Below are positions 34,402-45,818 of a stretch of 64,000 nt of DNA, piece after piece. How positions within the stretch are numbered: position 1 is the stretch's first letter; each line of letters begins with the position of its first letter. Source of the stretch: Melieria omissa. Its lineage: Eukaryota; Arthropoda; Insecta; Diptera; Ulidiidae. The DNA lies in contig OZ020267.1 of assembly GCA_963971225.1 (NCBI GenBank), positions 102,745,729-102,809,728 of the forward strand, read 5' to 3'. The notes under the pieces were generated by a model. That model searched no databases. It saw nothing but the letters and a program-made list of their open reading frames with translations, and was not told where the DNA came from. Both the position numbers and the translations under genes were made by a program.

Positions 34402-35147
34402 TTAGTCTTAGTCTTAGTCTTAGTCTTAGTCTTAGTCTTAGTCTTAGTCTTAGTCTTAGTCTTAGTCTTAGTCTTAGTCTTAGTCTTAGTCTTAGTCTTA
34501 GTCTTAGTCTTAGTCTTAGTCTTAGTCTTAGTCTTAGTCTTAGTCTTAGTCTTAGTCTTAGTCTTAGTCTTAGTCTTAGTCTTAGTCTTAGTCTTAGTCT
34601 TAGTCTTAGTCTTAGTCTTAGTCTTAGTCTTAGTCTTAGTCTTAGTCTTAGTCTTAGTCTTAGTCTTAGTCTTAGTCTTAGTCTTAGTCTTAGTCTTAGT
34701 CTTAGTCTTAGTCTTAGTCTTAGTCTTAGTCTTAGTCTTAGTCTTAGTCTTAGTCTTAGTCTTAGTCTTAGTCTTAGTCTTAGTCTTAGTCTTAGTCTTA
34801 GTCTTAGTCTTAGTCTTAGTCTTAGTCTTAGTCTTAGTCTTAGTCTTAGTCTTAGTCTTAGTCTTAGTCTTAGTCTTAGTCTTAGTCTTAGTCTTAGTCT
34901 TAGTCTTAGTCTTAGTCTTAGTCTTAGTCTTAGTCTTAGTCTTAGTCTTAGTCTTAGTCTTAGTCTTAGTCTTAGTCTTAGTCTTAGTCTTAGTCTTAGT
35001 CTTAGTCTTAGTCTTAGTCTTAGTCTTAGTCTTAGTCTTAGTCTTAGTCTTAGTCTTAGTCTTAGTCTTAGTCTTAGTCTTAGTCTTAGTCTTAGTCTTA
35101 GTCTTAGTCTTAGTCTTAGTCTTAGTCTTAGTCTAAGTCTTAGTCTT
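34402..35147 (+). repeat. Hexanucleotide array (GTCTTA)n, ~124 units
   Basis: 746 bp of almost unbroken TTAGTC/GTCTTA repeats; the only variant seen is a GTCTAA unit near 35131-35136. It creates long artificial open frames (Leu-Val and Arg-Leu repeats), which are not genes. It is adjacent to the 5' end of Nepl gene 3. Confidence 0.98.
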
Positions 35148-38045
35148 GTGCCAAGCGTAGGGCGCACTTTATTGAAATAAACTAACCGCTCGGCAGTCAT
35201 CTCGCTTATCATTTCCACCTTCGGTTCACGTATGAGATGCTGAGAGCCTGCTATGTCAACTGATAAGTTGTACGAGTGCAAATCGTATATTAAAGTTACT
35301 CAATTCCTGTGTTTCGCTCCTCTTCTGACAATCATTTTTGAAATCAGTGTTGTTAACCAACCACTGCTACAATGCTAACATATCAGAAACTGCCTGGAAA
35401 CTTGACAATAAATATTCATCTTGTCGAATACGTCATACATATATGAACGTAAATCCATTCATCTGTGTATTGCACATTATTTTGTGTAATTTAGGACAAT
35501 GTAGAAAATGAAATTCTGTGTCACTGTCAACCAAAGTTCAAGTGAATGCTCAAGGCGTGTATAAATTATGCGCCCACTTGTGACATAAACAGGTTTCAAC
35601 GTCTGCATGAAGAACTCAGAAATTTCCATACTTATTTCATATTTCTTGGGGGTGTAACCATGCCGGCCGACGACCTGACAGCTGTTGAAGGTCGCCACAT
35701 GACCGGCAGCTAATAAATACTCGACAGTCTCACTTAGCGATGAACTGAGAAGCGACGCGACAGTCGAAGCATTGCTTCGTGCTGCTGCGATGCATGAAGG
35801 CGAAGATGACAGCATTGCAAGGCGATTGTTTGGTATGGCACTGACGTCTGTTAATTAGTGGGCCCAAACGCCAAGGCGACACTAATTAAATTTGTAACTG
35901 AATGGCAAATTGCAAATCTTATTTGACAATGCAAAAAGCTACTATGTTAGCTTACTATTAGCATCTGGTTCGAAAACGTATGGAGTCCATGCGAAACGAC
36001 TGGGACTGTAGTAGAAATATGGTGAATAAATACCGATTAATGCACTTTCAATTTGATTTTTAATGCTAGGAGACTAGAGACCTACTTGAATTTACGTTTT
36101 TCAAACTGGAGACTTACTTAAGTTCACCACTTCGAAGTTGTGTAGATTGTTTGACTTTAGATTAGTCACAGCTTAGTGGTTAGTGTGTTAATCAAGAAGC
36201 CAAAGGGTGGTCGTTTCAAATCTCATTTCAATACCTACTCATTCTCTTTGAAGCCGCTCTCCAAGCTGGTTATGGCACTTTCTGAAAGTGAAATTGTTGC
36301 CTATGAAAAGCACGTTCGTTATTGTCATTTTCGACACAAAATTGTAACATCTTTGATTCAAAAATAAAAAGGCACACCGCTAATAAGGCTGCAGCATACT
36401 CGACCCCAATGGAGCTGTTTTCTTTTTGTTGCTTGTTATAAATACAACTATGTATGTATGGCATATAACTTTGACTTCAATGTTTGAGTGCATGGCGCTT
36501 TGGCTTTACAGCTCCCGTGAAGCGCTCGAGAAAGCCACAACTGCACAAGTGCTCAAAATTCCACCACTTCGAACAGCACACACAGAAATCCTTCCAACGT
36601 GCCACAGGCCATTGCAGCCAGACGCCATATGCGCCGTGAGCATTCGCAAACCGAACCCCGACCCACCGCACAGGGCCGCAAAAGCTGTTGAATCATGCAC
36701 GCGGCGTGTGTGAGTGCGTTCCAAACTAACAGGCCCCTTGTGGCCTAAAATAAAAGCCAATTCTCAAGTATGCGCCGGGTCGGGCCTGCGTCTGCCGCCA
36801 CCACGGCTGGCCGCCTGTACCCGCTCGCTGTCAACAGCTGTGCAGCTGCGTGCGTCAAGCCTTTGCGCTTGTCTTGCGTTTTGTTTTAATATAAAATTTC
36901 TTATTTTCTTGGCAAACTTTACTACACTTTACCCATCAACGACGATTGCCGCATTTTTATGCAAATCCGGCTCGCCCACATGGTTGGGCGACGCATGGAT
37001 GCGGGTTCGAACGGGCGAGGGGACGAGGGGACGAGCGCATGAAAATCAAGGTATGTAAGTCATTTCACTGCGGCCGCCTGTGACACATGTGGAAGATTGA
37101 TGATGGCGATGCTCATGTTGATAATCAGAGCGATGATGACGACGACAATGATGACGATGATGATGATGATTATCTGCAGCTGGCGCCATTTGGTGTGCAC
37201 AGTGATGACAGCGCAGTCCTTGCACTGAGCAATGACGGTGACGGTGGCTGTGACTGGCTGTGGCTGAGTGCTGAGTGTTTTGGGTTTGTGGGTTTTTGGC
37301 AGCGTTGGCAACAGTTGACGTTGCTGAGCGACTTGACAGCTCGATTGTTATCTATACAAGCTGCAAGGGAGTTGCAAAAATCCTAACACAAAGCAATCAA
37401 ATCATTGGCACCGTGGGCGCAACACACGGCACAGCAGACCAACTTTCATGCTGCTGGGATAAGGGGAGTTTGTGAAGGAAGCGCCGCTTGTAACTGGAGG
37501 CATAATTTTGCATATTATTTGAATACTCAATTAAATGAACATAAAATATGACAATAAATCACTGATTTCTTGTCAAACTTAAAACTCACATGAATTAAAG
37601 TGGAGTTTGTTTCAGAGAAAATAAAAAAATTGTTTGAAACATGCAGCAATGTGTGGACATGAGTTGTGTTTAGTGGAGTTTTATAAAGTTGGCAAGACGG
37701 ATGCAGTCTTGTAGACTTCGTTTTTATATAAAATTCATGCTTAAAGTGATTTCATATGAACACATGAAGTAGTTTTTTTTATTGAAATTGTGTTACAAAA
37801 ATCTTGTAAAATTTATTCAATTTGAAAGTTTGATGTTTGTGTACAAGAACCAAAATCACTGCAGTTATTATTTAACAAAATTTACAAAGTTTAAATTTCA
37901 ATTGCTTCAAGTCAGGGAGAATTTTTTTAGGTCCTGTTACAAAAGTTGTCCCAATAAAAGTGCAAAATTTAAATGTTGTGTCATCTCTTGTCTGCGCAAT
38001 TCGCAGTTCTAACATTTCAATGGAGTTGCTTACAATTGCTACAAT
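35148..38045. other. Non-coding region between the hexamer array and the family E MITE
   Basis: Unique sequence without a recognisable gene. The 36.5-37.4 kb part is GC-richer and contains a GAT/GAC microsatellite at about 37124-37170. Open frames (for example 35477-35815 minus and 36426-36713 plus) match no family I know. Confidence 0.35.
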
Positions 38046-38406
38046 TTAACACTAGAAAGATCATTGAAGTCATTTTGACGGTTTTTCAATTTTAAATATC
38101 TGTAGGAATATTTTCTTCAGTATATTTAACAACTTTTGCTTTAGTGGCTTTCATTTTTTATTGTGAAAAATTTTATATTTTTTTTTATTTATTTTTAAAT
38201 TTTTAAATAATTTTTTCATTTTTAAATATCTGTATAAGTATTTTCTATAGTATATCTATCAACTTTTTCTTTGGTGACTTTTATTTTTTTTGTGAAAATT
38301 TGTATACTTTATTAAAAGTTAATTTGTAAAAAATTAGCCAAATCTGATATGTATTTTTCAAGATATCAGCGCATGCGATAAAAACTTGGGGTCTTTCTAG
38401 TGTTAA
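38046..38406. mobile_element. TTAA-flanked MITE, family E, copy 1
   Basis: TTAA at both ends (38046-38049, 38403-38406) and inverted ends CACTAGAAAGA / TCTTTCTAGTG. It is longer than its relatives (353-bp body) because a segment around AAATATCTGTA...TTTTTATTGTG is present twice, about 127 bp apart. Confidence 0.85.
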
Positions 38407-38734
38407 AAAATGCAGCTTTACAGAAAGAAGAATACGTCGTCATTGTAAAAACAATCGATTTATTGAATCAACAATCTCCACATCGAATCATCGCCCGTAA
38501 TTCAAAAATCAACTGGCCACCAATATCGTCTAATTTAAAACCTTATCGCCGTTCTTTCTTTAGGATCTGCCATCTCTGGTCTAAGCGAACACACTCTAAA
38601 CAATTCAACGATTCACTTCAATTCGAAACTCGAGAGCCATTTGCTGTATAACAATAAATCAATATTACCATTTGTTCAAAAAATATGTCATTTAATTTGT
38701 CATCAATTCCTTCATTTTTCTTGATAATCCTGTA
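38407..38734. other. Non-coding sequence
   Basis: An open frame at 38400-38651 matches nothing known to me and starts inside the MITE end, so it is not supported as a gene. Confidence 0.3.
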
Positions 38735-39225
38735 TTAAGTACAGTGTGAATTTTGTAATCTACACAATTCTCTTTAAATTCATATTCTTTAAACTCTTAT
38801 TTCTGTTGGGTAAGAATTTTAAGCTCTTCAACCTATCTTTTGGATCAATTTGGATTCTATTGTTTAAACTCCTATTTCTGTTAAGTACAGGAAGATTTTT
38901 ATGGTCTACAACCCCTTTTCCTTAAATTCATGTTCGGTCATAAACTTAAAACTCGTATTCCTGTTGAGTACAAAATGAATTTTATGCTCTACGTTATATT
39001 TTGTTGATCTCATATTGGATCATAATACTTAAACTCTGTTTCTGTTATGTACAGGAATATTTTTATGGTCTACAATCCCTTTTTATTACATTATATTCGC
39101 TCATATTCTTTGAATAACTATAACTATATCATTTGAATCATATTTTTCAAACTCTCTATTTCTGTTAAGTACAGGAAGAATTCTATAGGCTACAAACCCT
39201 TTTCTTTAAACATATAATTGCCATG
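38735..39225 (+). repeat. Degenerate ~85-bp tandem repeat, about 5-6 units
   Basis: The core TTTCTGTTAAGTACAGGAAG recurs in variant form about every 80-110 bp, each followed by TTTTATGGTCTACAA and TTAAATTCATATT. The core contains the palindrome-like CTGTTAAGTACAG. Confidence 0.7.
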
Positions 39226-40023
39226 TTTTTCTATTTAAAACCCAGTCACATAAACGCTCACAAAAATATTAAATTTCGAAACAGAAACTTCCAAAATTGT
39301 TTTCACTTCCGAATAAAAATGTACTCAGCGCCCTTGGCGAACTAAAATTCTCTAAAATTTACTTTCAATTTATTAAATTTCACTTTGACCTTGACCCCAT
39401 GTAGCTGCATAATTAATGCACATTACACTTTCATACAACGCTACTTGCACCACGCGCTTTCCGTTTTGTCATATACATTTTTTAAATGTCCTTTACCGCT
39501 GCCAAGCCTTGACACTTTAATTAGTTAACCACACTCAGCCACAAACACATGTATGCATATTTTTGTATGGAGACAAGTATTTTATAAAAGGATACACGTG
39601 CAAACGTTGATGAAAATGAGATAAAATTAAAAGCGCTACAAAAACAAAACCCCAACAACAACTTCAAAAATCAGGTACGAGCATTCTTAATGCACTAAAA
39701 CTAAAATGTGGTGCACACATTTTGCCTGCGGGTAAACAAAGTGAAATGTCACAACAAAAGTAGATGAAAGAAGACAGTCTGAAATGTACATATGTATGTT
39801 TGTGTAGGTGTGTGTGTAGGTGTTATAAAAACAAATATTTTAACTGAAATTTAACATTTAAATTATTTAAAAAGACAAGTGAGCATACAAATCTGGGCTG
39901 AATACAATAACATTACAATTAAATATGCTTATAGACGTTTTAAAACCTGTTTTATGTTTGGTTTTGAACAATTTTTATATTTAATTTTTTTTGTTAAAAA
40001 TTATAGATACTTTCTTTAGGACT
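39226..40023. other. Non-coding flank downstream of the isomerase gene
   Basis: AT-rich with a short GT repeat near 39800. Nothing else recognised. Confidence 0.35.
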
Positions 40024-40029
40024 TTTATT
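40024..40029 (-). terminator. Possible poly(A) signal of the isomerase gene
   Basis: AATAAA on the minus strand, about 131 bases after the stop codon at 40160. Confidence 0.4.
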
Positions 40030-40159
40030 ACAACTACACTAAATATGGCGAGGAAATAGTTTCGAAAAAAAATATTTTTACAATACATGATTACAACTGG
40101 AGAGAGATATATTACTAATCAATAGTCTTAAGGTTCATTGTGACTTTAATTTTAAGTGT

Positions 40160-41026
40160 TCATTTCGTATGTTTTGCAGTCTTGTTCTTCAGCGCCTCCA
40201 GGTAGTTGCCCAAATGCTCCTGCACATCCTTGCGTTGTATGCCTTGTATGAAAATGTCCAAATCACACTCGCGTCCCTGCTCAAAGTCGGCCAATATTTG
40301 CTCACGAAACTGCAACTTGGTTTTGGTGCTCGCGTCTAGCGTATGCGACGCATAGCTGCGCAAAAATGCCAGCGACAACTCCATTGCCTGTTCCTTGCTT
40401 TCGGCCACTGCATCGACCAGGCCCACCTGAAGCGCCTCCTCGCTGCTATACACTCGGCTGGCCAGCAGATCGGCCTCGGCTATGCGCCGGCTACGCACCA
40501 CATTCACATAAGTGTCCATCACCCATTTGGGCACCGCAATGCCAGCGCGTGTCTCGCTCAAGCCGATAGTGAAATTAGGCAGCATGACGCGATAGTCGCA
40601 GCAAGTGGCCAGCATGCAGCCACCCGCCAGTGCGTGTCCATTGATCAGCGCCACAGTGGGTATGGCTGTGCCGAAGACGGCGCGCCACATATTCTGCAAC
40701 GCACACCAGAACTGCGCCAGTCGTTGCACGTCCGGCTTGTAGACCTCCTTCAGATCGAGACCGGCGCAGAAAATGCGATCCGATGCCGATGTCAGTATGA
40801 GACCGCGGCACTTGGATTGCTCCAGCTGCTGCACGGACTGGCGCACTTGCTGCATCAGCTCCAGGCTGAGCGCATTCGCCGGCAACCGGTTGAGCGTCAA
40901 CGTCGCTATGGCAGTGCGCGCATCGAGCGTGACTGTGGTGAGTTTGGGCGGCGCGGCGCTGGCCGACAGCTGACGCAAATTGCGACCAATGGCACTGAAG
41001 CGCAGCGGTTGGCAGTAGCTGGCCAT
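40160..41026 (-). CDS. Mitochondrial enoyl-CoA delta isomerase (crotonase family)
   Basis: A 288-residue crotonase-fold protein resembling ECI1 (3,2-trans-enoyl-CoA isomerase). ECI1 moves the cis-3 or trans-3 double bond of unsaturated fatty acyl-CoA to trans-2 so that beta-oxidation can continue. Residues 1-28 are rich in Arg, Ser and Ala with no acidic residue, fitting a mitochondrial targeting sequence. The oxyanion-hole loops are FCAGLDL (86-92) and GHALAGG (130-136). Glu158 in LSETRAGIAVPKW lies where the ECI1 catalytic Glu sits in NETQLGI. Length is normal for the family. ATG 41026 is the first Met, and the coding part has no intron. A short 5' leader intron is likely at 41052-41126. 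Drosophila has several paralogues; which one this matches is not clear. Confidence 0.92.
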   Translation of the reverse strand: MASYCQPLRFSAIGRNLRQLSASAAPPKLTTVTLDARTAIATLTLNRLPANALSLELMQQVRQSVQQLEQSKCRGLILTSASDRIFCAGLDLKEVYKPDVQRLAQFWCALQNMWRAVFGTAIPTVALINGHALAGGCMLATCCDYRVMLPNFTIGLSETRAGIAVPKWVMDTYVNVVRSRRIAEADLLASRVYSSEEALQVGLVDAVAESKEQAMELSLAFLRSYASHTLDASTKTKLQFREQILADFEQGRECDLDIFIQGIQRKDVQEHLGNYLEALKNKTAKHTK

Positions 41027-41051
41027 GTTCGTCGGTGTTATCTACACTGAA

Positions 41052-41126
41052 CTGTTAATGCAGCTGCAATTATGCGAAAATTCAATAATTTTTTGGCATT
41101 ACACAATAATAAGTAAAGAAATTTAC
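41052..41126 (-). other. Probable intron in the 5' leader of the isomerase gene
   Basis: On the minus strand CCAG|GTAAAT at 41126 and TTAACAG at 41052 would remove 75 bases just upstream of the ATG. Splice-site reading only. Confidence 0.4.
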
Positions 41127-41603
41127 CTGGCTACGACCAGCAGAGAACAACACACACCAGCACTCGGAACAGTTCTTGTAAAACTGTGCTTTGCGTAGCG
41201 CAACGAACGATAAAGCGGACGACGTTTTATTGCAGTAAACAATGCCGAACGACTCTGCTTGCTATATTTAGCGCTCGAAACGAGCGGCAAACACCGAGAG
41301 GGCAATTGAAAGAGCGAAAGAAGCAAAGCAAAAGTCACCAAGTGTTGCTGGTAGCAACGAATGCGAAGCGTGGTGAGAAAGTGTTGAAAATGAATGCTAA
41401 TTGATGGCTAAATGCAAGCAGCGCTAATGTGTGGTGAACGAAAGGAGAAGGAAAAAATGTGCTACAATTGACGTAAACGAAGCATAGTGCTCGCTACTTT
41501 CCAAATAAGTTGATACTAGTTCGACGCAATTTTTGTATGAGAAAATTAATTATTTTTGTTCAAAATATTTGTTTTTGTGAGTCACATACTCAAAAATCAT
41601 TTA
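41127..41603. other. Upstream flank of the isomerase gene
   Basis: Probable promoter and first leader exon of the minus-strand isomerase gene; no defined motif. Open frames on both strands are unrecognised. Confidence 0.35.
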
Positions 41604-41812
41604 TTGACACTAGAAAGACCATTGTGATAGCTTTGACGGTTTTACATTTTTAAATATCTGAAATCTTTTATGATTTTTATTTTTTTAAAGGATTTTACAA
41701 TTAGTTCTACAATTACAAATTGGCCAATTCATGGTGTTTTTTTTCGAGATATAAGCGAATATAATATGTAGTCTTTGTAGGTATGGAAAACTTGCGGTCT
41801 TTCTAGTGTTTA
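41604..41812. mobile_element. TTAA-type MITE, family E, copy 2
   Basis: Same inverted ends as the 38-kb copy (CACTAGAAAGACCATTG and GGTCTTTCTAGTG). The flanks are TTGA and TTTA, one mutation each from TTAA, so this copy looks older. The body is 201 bp. Confidence 0.75.
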
Positions 41813-42264
41813 GAAATAAATCTAACAAAAATATGTGCAAGTTATAAGAAAACTAACTTAAGTATCTAAAGTCCACGAACCACGATTGGAAAATCACAGT
41901 TGGCACAGTTAATATTACGTTAAATTGGCAGTTGAAACAGGGGTGTGAATAATATATTAGCGGTATTCACACCGATTTCTTTAATTTGTTAGTTTGGTAG
42001 TTTCTTCCGTGTATTTATCTTTTTTTTGTAAAAGAGTCGAACAAAAACAAAATACGCGTGCAAAACTACCGAACACCGAATTCACAAAGTTACGATATCG
42101 GAGTAATACTTTAAGTGTTAATACAAAATTATAAAAATATATACTTTACTTATTATTCTTAAGTACAAATAAGTTTAAAGTTATTTTCAAAATATGACAA
42201 CTAGCATTAAATCAGATTGGATCATCTTGTAACTGTATTCATGTTAAAGTCCCATCATTTCCCT

Positions 42265-42509
42265 TTAACCCTTTCGGGACTACTGGGATAATACGTCCCA
42301 GTAAATTTGTAATACAACTCAAAACAATTATTCAAATCTTACGACCCATGCAAAATATTTTTTCGATTTCGGTTTTCCCGCATAAAAGGATGATTTCAAA
42401 ATTTGTGAGCATCCAATAAAATTTTCTAACGCCAACATTCATAGCATAACAATATTTCTATTGAGAGTATTTTGGATTTAAAAATTAAACTCCGTCCCGA
42501 AAGGGTTAA
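42265..42509. mobile_element. TTAA-flanked MITE, family A, uninterrupted copy
   Basis: TTAA at 42265-42268 and 42506-42509 around a 237-bp body with inverted ends CCCTTTCGGGAC / GTCCCGAAAGGG. It serves as the empty-site reference for the nested copy at 2676-3396. Confidence 0.88.
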
Positions 42510-42529
42510 AAATCAGTATGTGCTCTTTC

Positions 42530-42925
42530 GTTGAAGCTTAAACTAAACATTGTGATCTAATCAAGTCAACCTTTGAGCCAGAAAAACACAATTTGCATAA
42601 ATTGGGCATCTTTCTGCACAACAACGATCGACCACATCTTAAAAAAGTCGTTAAAGACACTTTGAAAACGCTTTAATTAGATGTTTTATCTCACCCACTG
42701 TATTCACCAGAGATGGCCCCTTCCAATTGCCACTTATTGGGATCGTTTACTTATGGTCTGGTCTTCAATTCTTACAAAAAAGCCAAATATTGAGTCGGGT
42801 GTTGCATTGCATCAAAAGAAAAGAAATTGTTATTCAATGGAGAATCGCTATGCTCATTGAAAGATGAGGAAAAGTCATAGCTAACGATAAACAATACTTT
42901 GAATTAAAAATATTGTATTTATAAT
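42530..42925 (+). pseudogene. Mariner transposase remnant (C-terminal half)
   Basis: Translation across frames gives FLHNNDRPHLKKVVKDTL, then HPLYSPEMAPSNCHL, and finally KVIANDKQYFE, the second and third catalytic regions and C-terminus of a mariner transposase. The second and third catalytic Asp positions appear changed to Asn. Stops and a frameshift break it. Confidence 0.75.
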
Positions 42926-44666
42926 ATTTCTCTGAATGAAGCGTAAAATTAAAAAAATCCCCAAACTTTTTAATGCATACTAAAAGCATATTATATATAT
43001 TTTTTATTATTTCTTAATTATTAATAGTTATTATTAGAAGTCCACAACACTTTCAATTAATTTATAAAAAGCTGTAATTCAAAACTAATTCAATTTTTGC
43101 ACAGTTTATTATCGAAAACCCAAATTTATATTTTAATCTAATCTAAATAATCTTATTTTAATTAAATAATAATTTAATCTAAACTTTATCTAAATTTCAA
43201 GAAAACCCCTAAGTTTAAACCGAAAATCTCTTTCGCTAGATTTTGAACTTTTTTCAAACAAAAAAAAACTGACGTTTCATAAGCTTCCGTCTCACTTCTA
43301 CCTAAATTAACTTTCGGCTTACTTGTCAAAGAAAACATTAGTCAATGTATTCATCTCTGTATTGATCGACCTACCTGATCTTTAGTAGCGCACAGCTAAA
43401 TCAGCGCACTCAGCTGCACTCTCCGTAATGTCAAATCATTTGCCGGCTTTTCTGTTTATGCTTTGCATTTTCGATGCCCTTTGTTGCGGCCCTGCGGCAT
43501 GTGTTGCTCTTAAATGTATTCAACATTTCACGCTCTCTTTGACAATGCTCTTCGTTTGCTAAAATTATTCTGCACTTAATCACTTAGATTCTGCAAATAC
43601 TTTGCACGGTTAAGTATTTTCATGAAATTTACGCTCAATTAATTAAACGCTCAACAACCGAAACGAATTGTAATTTTGTAAACAATTGAAGAAATGTCAA
43701 TAGCGAGTGGCTGCTATCCCCTTACTTTGACTCGGCTCAATCGATTCGATATAAAGTACGGCGCAAAGTCCAAGAACTACAAATTCAATTTTAGAAAACA
43801 ACAACAATTTTTTTAGGAGGCTTTAAAAGTCACCTTATCGTGTTGAACCGCATTTAATGGCTTTGGGCAGCGATTTCAATTATAAAAAATTAAGTGGCAA
43901 TATAAATCTTTTTAGTTGAAATATAATTAATAGTAGTAATAAATCTATATGCATTTCATTGTTTCTGATTATTGATAGAAGAAGAAGATGCAGCTTATAG
44001 AAGCGGAAGTTACAATGAAATTTGAATTCACTAAGAAGGCATCGAGTTAAGGTTTTACATGGAGAAAGACGATGTTGAAGCCTATTGAGATGGTGAAACT
44101 AATTCATATGAAAACTAATTTGACAAGCAGTTTTCAGCTTTTTTTGACTTCTAATTGCTGAAAATATTTTAAATCATAAATGATTTTAACACAAATATGC
44201 CGAAATTCCTTTCTTTCAAATGTTGTATTAAGATTTTCTGAGCGATTAATTTTGAAGTATAATTGAAAAATTACATTTTTTTTAATGGCACGTTTAGTGT
44301 GACCATATGATCACATTATGCTGCCAGTTTCCTAAGTTTAATCATAATTTTTTAACCATAATTTTCATACTTTAGAACTAAAACGACCTTATTTGAAGAT
44401 GGTATGATGTTAAAAACGATGGAAAATTCGAACTTTTTTAAAAAAATATCAGTAGTACACCACACTATTGGTCGAATATTTTTGTCGAATATTTACTTTT
44501 ATTGGATTTATGCATTTTTAAACTTTCAACATTCCAGCGATGCATGAATTCCTTTTCAATTTTCTTATCATCAATAGATGACTTGATTATGATAGTTTTT
44601 CAGCTCTTCAGATCTGGCAGATCTTTAATCAATCGATCAGTCAATCTTTAGCAGATCTGCAGTTAA
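42926..44666. other. AT-rich non-coding sequence
   Basis: No gene recognised. Mostly unique, with a GC-richer stretch at 43.38-43.60 kb. Confidence 0.35.
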
Positions 44667-44889
44667 TTAACAACTACAAGGACCGCAAGTTTTCTATAAA
44701 TGCAAAGACTACATATCATATCCGCTGATATCTTTCTTTAAAAATTATAAAGTATAAAAAACATAAAATTGTTTACGATAAAAAAATTTAACTCACCAGA
44801 ACAAAAGTTGATAGAAATAATAAAGAAAATAGAGATATATGAAGAATTCAAAACGGTAGAAATTACCACATTGGCCTTTCTAGTGTTAA
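44667..44889. mobile_element. TTAA-flanked MITE, family E, copy 3
   Basis: TTAA at 44667-44670 and 44886-44889. The right end TTTCTAGTG matches copies 1 and 2. The left end CAACTACAAGGACCGCAAG is a diverged version of the opposite end. The body is 215 bp. Confidence 0.7.
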
Positions 44890-45469
44890 CATAACCAACA
44901 CAAAATATATTTCGTTGTATTTCACAAGCTACAATATGGTAACAAACTTATTGTACTTTAGTAATGGATTTTTTCGGGAAAAAACTCCGTTAAAAAAAAT
45001 TGTTTATAAAAAAAATGTTTTTTTCACTTACAACTTTTTATTAGTACATCTTACGTATCTAATCAAAAGAAAGGTATGAAAAATACCTTTCGTTTGATAC
45101 CCATATCTTGTAAATCAGTTGGAGATTAATTGAGTTTTTTGATAAAAACTTTGAAATTTGACGCCGAGCCACGCCTTTTATGGGCGTTTCCCAGGAAAAA
45201 TGTTTAGTTTGTTAGATGCAGGAGCCAACCCTCTATATAAAAACATACGCATTTATTTTTTTCACAAGGGTTCGCTATACTGTTTTTATGCCCCGACGAA
45301 AGTGGGGTTTGTGGGGCATTTTTGTCGAAAACACTGTTTGAATGTATTTTTTTGTATTAGTGCCTTAAGCAAATTTGTTGGTCGTTAAAATATCTACAAA
45401 CTTGCCGTAGACAGTAAAGCGATATTCAGAACGATTTAGGACCAATTAGCATTTAAACGTTCGAAGACT
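44890..45469. other. Non-coding sequence left of the Zator-like element
   Basis: Includes an inverted repeat with arms AAAGGTAT / ATACCTTT near 45070-45090. The open frame at 45158-45388 is unrecognised. Confidence 0.35.
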
Positions 45470-45472
45470 TAA

Positions 45473-45585
45473 GGGGCCGTTCACATATTACGTAACGCTC
45501 TTAGGGGGGGGGGGGGGGGTTCAAAGGTGTGTTACGAAGTGTTACGACGGGGATGGGGGGTCATCGACTGCGTTACGTAACGTCG
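45473..45585 (+). repeat. Left terminal G-rich module of the Zator-like element
   Basis: Contains the inverted end, a G16 tract (45504-45519), GTTACGAAGTGTTACGAC, a second G-rich stretch (GGGGATGGGGGG) and an inner GCGTTACGTAACG. The same order is found in the same orientation at the right end. Confidence 0.85.
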
Positions 45586-45818
45586 AAAAAATATCCAAAA
45601 ATCAGCACCTGAAATTCAAATTCGCGCGCGGATTCGGTAAAGTTGGCAATGACGTGCATTGTGAAGCGGCCCTCAAACAATCTTGTGGCAGCACTGTTTT
45701 CGGTCTATGCACGTCTGTGCCTGCTCACTTCTCGTTTGATTATCTGAATCGTTACGATTGTTTCTGTTTAAAATATTTCTCCTAGTTGTGAATTTAGAAT
45801 TTCGAATTTTTTTTCGCA

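Noticed and set aside
34402..35147. Telomeric repeat interpretation of TTAGTC array
   Set aside because: The insect telomere unit is TTAGG, higher flies lack it, and the array lies between unique gene sequences.
34300..35281. Long open frames on both strands over the hexamer array (Leu-Val and Arg-Leu repeats)
   Set aside because: They are the direct translation of the GTCTTA repeat with no domain, codon structure or supported start; a microsatellite explains them fully.
35477..35815. 112-codon minus-strand frame near 35.6 kb
   Set aside because: Matches no known family to me, no splice or promoter support, and length is within chance expectation.
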